Shown here piece by piece: positions 62,523-64,000 of a stretch of 64,000 nucleotides of DNA (the first letter of the stretch is position 1; each line of letters opens with the position of its first letter). Where the stretch lies: contig CANQXP010000003.1 in NCBI GenBank assembly GCA_947627885.1, forward strand, positions 1 to 64,000. Reading direction: 5' to 3'. This stretch comes from an uncultured Rikenella sp. (GTDB taxonomy: Bacteria > Bacteroidota > Bacteroidia > Bacteroidales > Rikenellaceae). The position numbers and the translations under genes are program-made. The notes below the pieces were generated by a model. The model searched no databases. It worked only from the letters and a program-made list of their open reading frames with translations, and had not been told where the DNA came from.

Positions 62523-62843
62523 TTACCTCTTTGTCTGCTGTTCCTTATGATGCGCTATCAATTCCTGTAGGCATTCATCCGTGCTTTTGATTATTCGTTC
62601 CCGCAAGAGCTTTTTGATTTCGCGAATTTGATAGTAATACTTTCCACCTATGCCGGAGTAGGCTATCTTCCCGTCCGACCTCAACCGTTGCAACGTCCGA
62701 TTGCTGATCTTCAGAAAACCACAAATTTCGTGGCTATCCACCCAATCGTCACTCTCATCCACTGCTGGCGGTTTCAACGAACTCACATAATCGGACAAAG
62801 CATCCAGTTTCTCCATCAATTGCTTAAAGGACTTTGACTCCAT
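62523..62843 (-). CDS. Excisionase-like HTH protein
   Basis: 106 residues from the second ATG (MESKSFKQLMEKLDALSDYV); the track ATG is 15 nt earlier. DDWVDSHEICGFLKISNRTLQRLRSDGKIAYSGIGGKYYYQIREIKKLL is a HTH_17 domain of the type found in Bacteroidota mobile elements. It is intact and gives the Trp reference for the TGA-bearing genes at 15877. A short frame just upstream on the same strand (ILMRQLNEELGCKLIPIDFT, ending KWK) overlaps its start and is likely a remnant of a preceding gene. Confidence 0.85.
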   Translation of the reverse strand: MESKSFKQLMEKLDALSDYVSSLKPPAVDESDDWVDSHEICGFLKISNRTLQRLRSDGKIAYSGIGGKYYYQIREIKKLLRERIIKSTDECLQELIAHHKEQQTKR

Positions 62844-63182
62844 TGTTATTACTTCCATTTTGCAAAATCGCTTACCGTGAAATCTATTGGAATCAATTTA
62901 CAACCTAGTTCCTCGTTCAGTTGCCTCATAAGAATAGGAGGAGAAAATCTGAAAAGTTGAAAATATCAAGTCAAAATTTAGTTATTGGCTGGCACAGATT
63001 TTAATACATTGCTGATAAGATATTAGCATATAATGAATTTTATATGCGTTCCTCGGAGATTTTTTACGAGCATTTGAAGTCACAACTCACTTATTGTCAA
63101 CAGGCATTCTTTATTCCTTAAGGATCAAAGAGATGGATTGTTGATTTTTACTATTATTAATTTGTCCGAAATTCATCAATGC

Positions 63183-64000
63183 TTAAAATCCCAGCGGGAT
63201 CAAACCGAGATTATTGATCGACTCATTTGCAAATTGCAGTGATTCATGGACTTTCAAAACCTCCTCGTAGTCCCAGTATTTCACTTCGTCCTTCACCGAT
63301 AAGGTCGCTACTTCCTTCTTTATTTTCTCAATCTGCTTCTGATCCGTGACAGCGATGATCCCCTGTACGGCTTTGTTGTTTTTCGCCTTCATCAGGTTCA
63401 GGATCAGGCTGTCGATCGAACCGCTGGTCTGAACCTCGAAAACATAGATAACACGTCCCATGTTGCCGATCGTGACCTCCCACACCGCATCGACAATCGC
63501 ACCGGCGGCGATTTTCTTTTCCACATCAGCACTGAATCCCAAGAAGCGTCCGATGGCGGCGATTTTATCCCGAATGTCGTTATGAATAAATGCAGCCTCT
63601 TTGTTGTTTTTAGGGATCAACTCTTCCGTTCCCTTTTCATTCGTTGCTATCGGCTCAGGTGTCGCCCGGAATTCATGCCAGATAAATGAGTTCAGGGTCA
63701 GCATATCGAATACCTCGTCATACTTATTGTCCTTTGCATAAGCGACAATCTCGCGCCCTTTCGCTGAAAGGTATTCATAGATCTTCCCGTTCAATCTCGC
63801 CTCATAACGAGGCAGGTCGGGAATTTGCAAGACGCTGAATCCGTTATACGTTTTTCGATTCCAAAGCAGGTATCGATCCGGATAGGTTTTGCAAAGCAAC
63901 TCACTCATCATAGCTGGACCGACACCCTTAATCTTTGAACGAAATGCATCCCATCGCTTTTCAAGCGAAACAGATCCATAAATCAGGTTCGTGAATTGCT
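63183..64000 (-). CDS. HhH plus PD-(D/E)xK-like nuclease protein, 5' end outside window
   Basis: The frame stays open to the window edge: NLIYGSVSLEKRWDAFRSKI precedes the ORF track's start. SKIKGVGPAMMSELLCKTYPDRYLLWN looks like a helix-hairpin-helix as in DNA glycosylases. The C-terminal third has VDAVWEVTIGNMGRVIYVFEVQTSGSID, a D...E-x-Q pattern of PD-(D/E)xK nucleases, followed by VQGIIAVTDQKQIEKIKKEV. It may be a restriction-type or repair nuclease. Part of the same accessory island. Family name not recognised. Confidence 0.65.
   Translation of the reverse strand, partial: QFTNLIYGSVSLEKRWDAFRSKIKGVGPAMMSELLCKTYPDRYLLWNRKTYNGFSVLQIPDLPRYEARLNGKIYEYLSAKGREIVAYAKDNKYDEVFDMLTLNSFIWHEFRATPEPIATNEKGTEELIPKNNKEAAFIHNDIRDKIAAIGRFLGFSADVEKKIAAGAIVDAVWEVTIGNMGRVIYVFEVQTSGSIDSLILNLMKAKNNKAVQGIIAVTDQKQIEKIKKEVATLSVKDEVKYWDYEEVLKVHESLQFANESINNLGLIPLGF

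Noticed and set aside
1-64000. Insertion sequences or composite transposon ends
   Set aside because: No transposase frame or terminal inverted repeat pair was found; the resolvase-like genes are an invertase and regulators.

Overview
The window is a chromosomal segment of a Bacteroidota gut-type bacterium. An Alistipes/Rikenellaceae-like host is my best guess, from the GC-rich core genes, the TAnnTTTG-type -7 promoter boxes, and families such as GH2, GH3 and GH84 hydrolases, a C10 protease, an Mpi-type invertase and IntDOT-type integrases. No rRNA or taxonomic marker is present, so genus is inference. The core is GC-rich. Two AT-rich stretches, about 8.3-13.5 kb and 54.9-62 kb, are foreign.

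Left arm (1-6.7 kb): the C-terminal part of a GH3 glycosidase; an Mpi-family serine invertase divergent from a recombinase-like regulator that has lost its catalytic residues, with a promoter-bearing segment between them flanked by inverted repeats of the Mpi type (a probable phase switch); a DUF2148 ferredoxin-like protein; a large unknown protein; a nitroreductase; and two tRNA-Lys genes.

Integrated element (6,673-16,722): a 44-bp direct repeat of the tRNA-Lys(TTT) 3' end bounds a ~10-kb element. It carries a tyrosine integrase, a compact DNA phosphorothioation cluster (dndC, dndD and a dndE-HerA ATPase fusion, without dndB or dndFGH), an HTH repressor operon, a ~225-nt highly structured RNA, a small XRE regulator, and two excisionase/HTH-type genes. 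Those two are open across their whole length except for three TGA codons, at least one of which sits exactly where a paralogue in this window has Trp.

Core (16.8-54.9 kb): secreted proteins, MarC and YihY membrane proteins, a nuclease-phosphatase fusion broken by one frameshift, a catalase behind a PerR-like box, a histone-H1-like protein, GH84 and GH2 enzymes, tRNA-Leu, a tandem GIY-YIG protein, a second degenerate recombinase-like regulator, PoxB, NADP-GDH and LrgAB. Next comes a redox/hydrolase cluster around an AraC regulator. Three copies of a ~38-bp site, each with the GGATTAC half-site repeated 21 bp apart in the two best copies, lie upstream of its targets. The block ends with a C10 protease plus paired lipoproteins, and an O-antigen-ligase/TPR operon with a C39-like cysteine-peptidase lipoprotein.

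Right arm (54.9-64 kb): a decayed defence island. It holds a broken unknown gene, an ApeA anti-phage HEPN gene with a single in-frame stop, HsdS remnants, a restriction-associated AAA ATPase and HNH nuclease pair (Septu/Rlo-like), both broken, a hydrolase tail, an intact HTH gene, and a nuclease-like gene running off the window.
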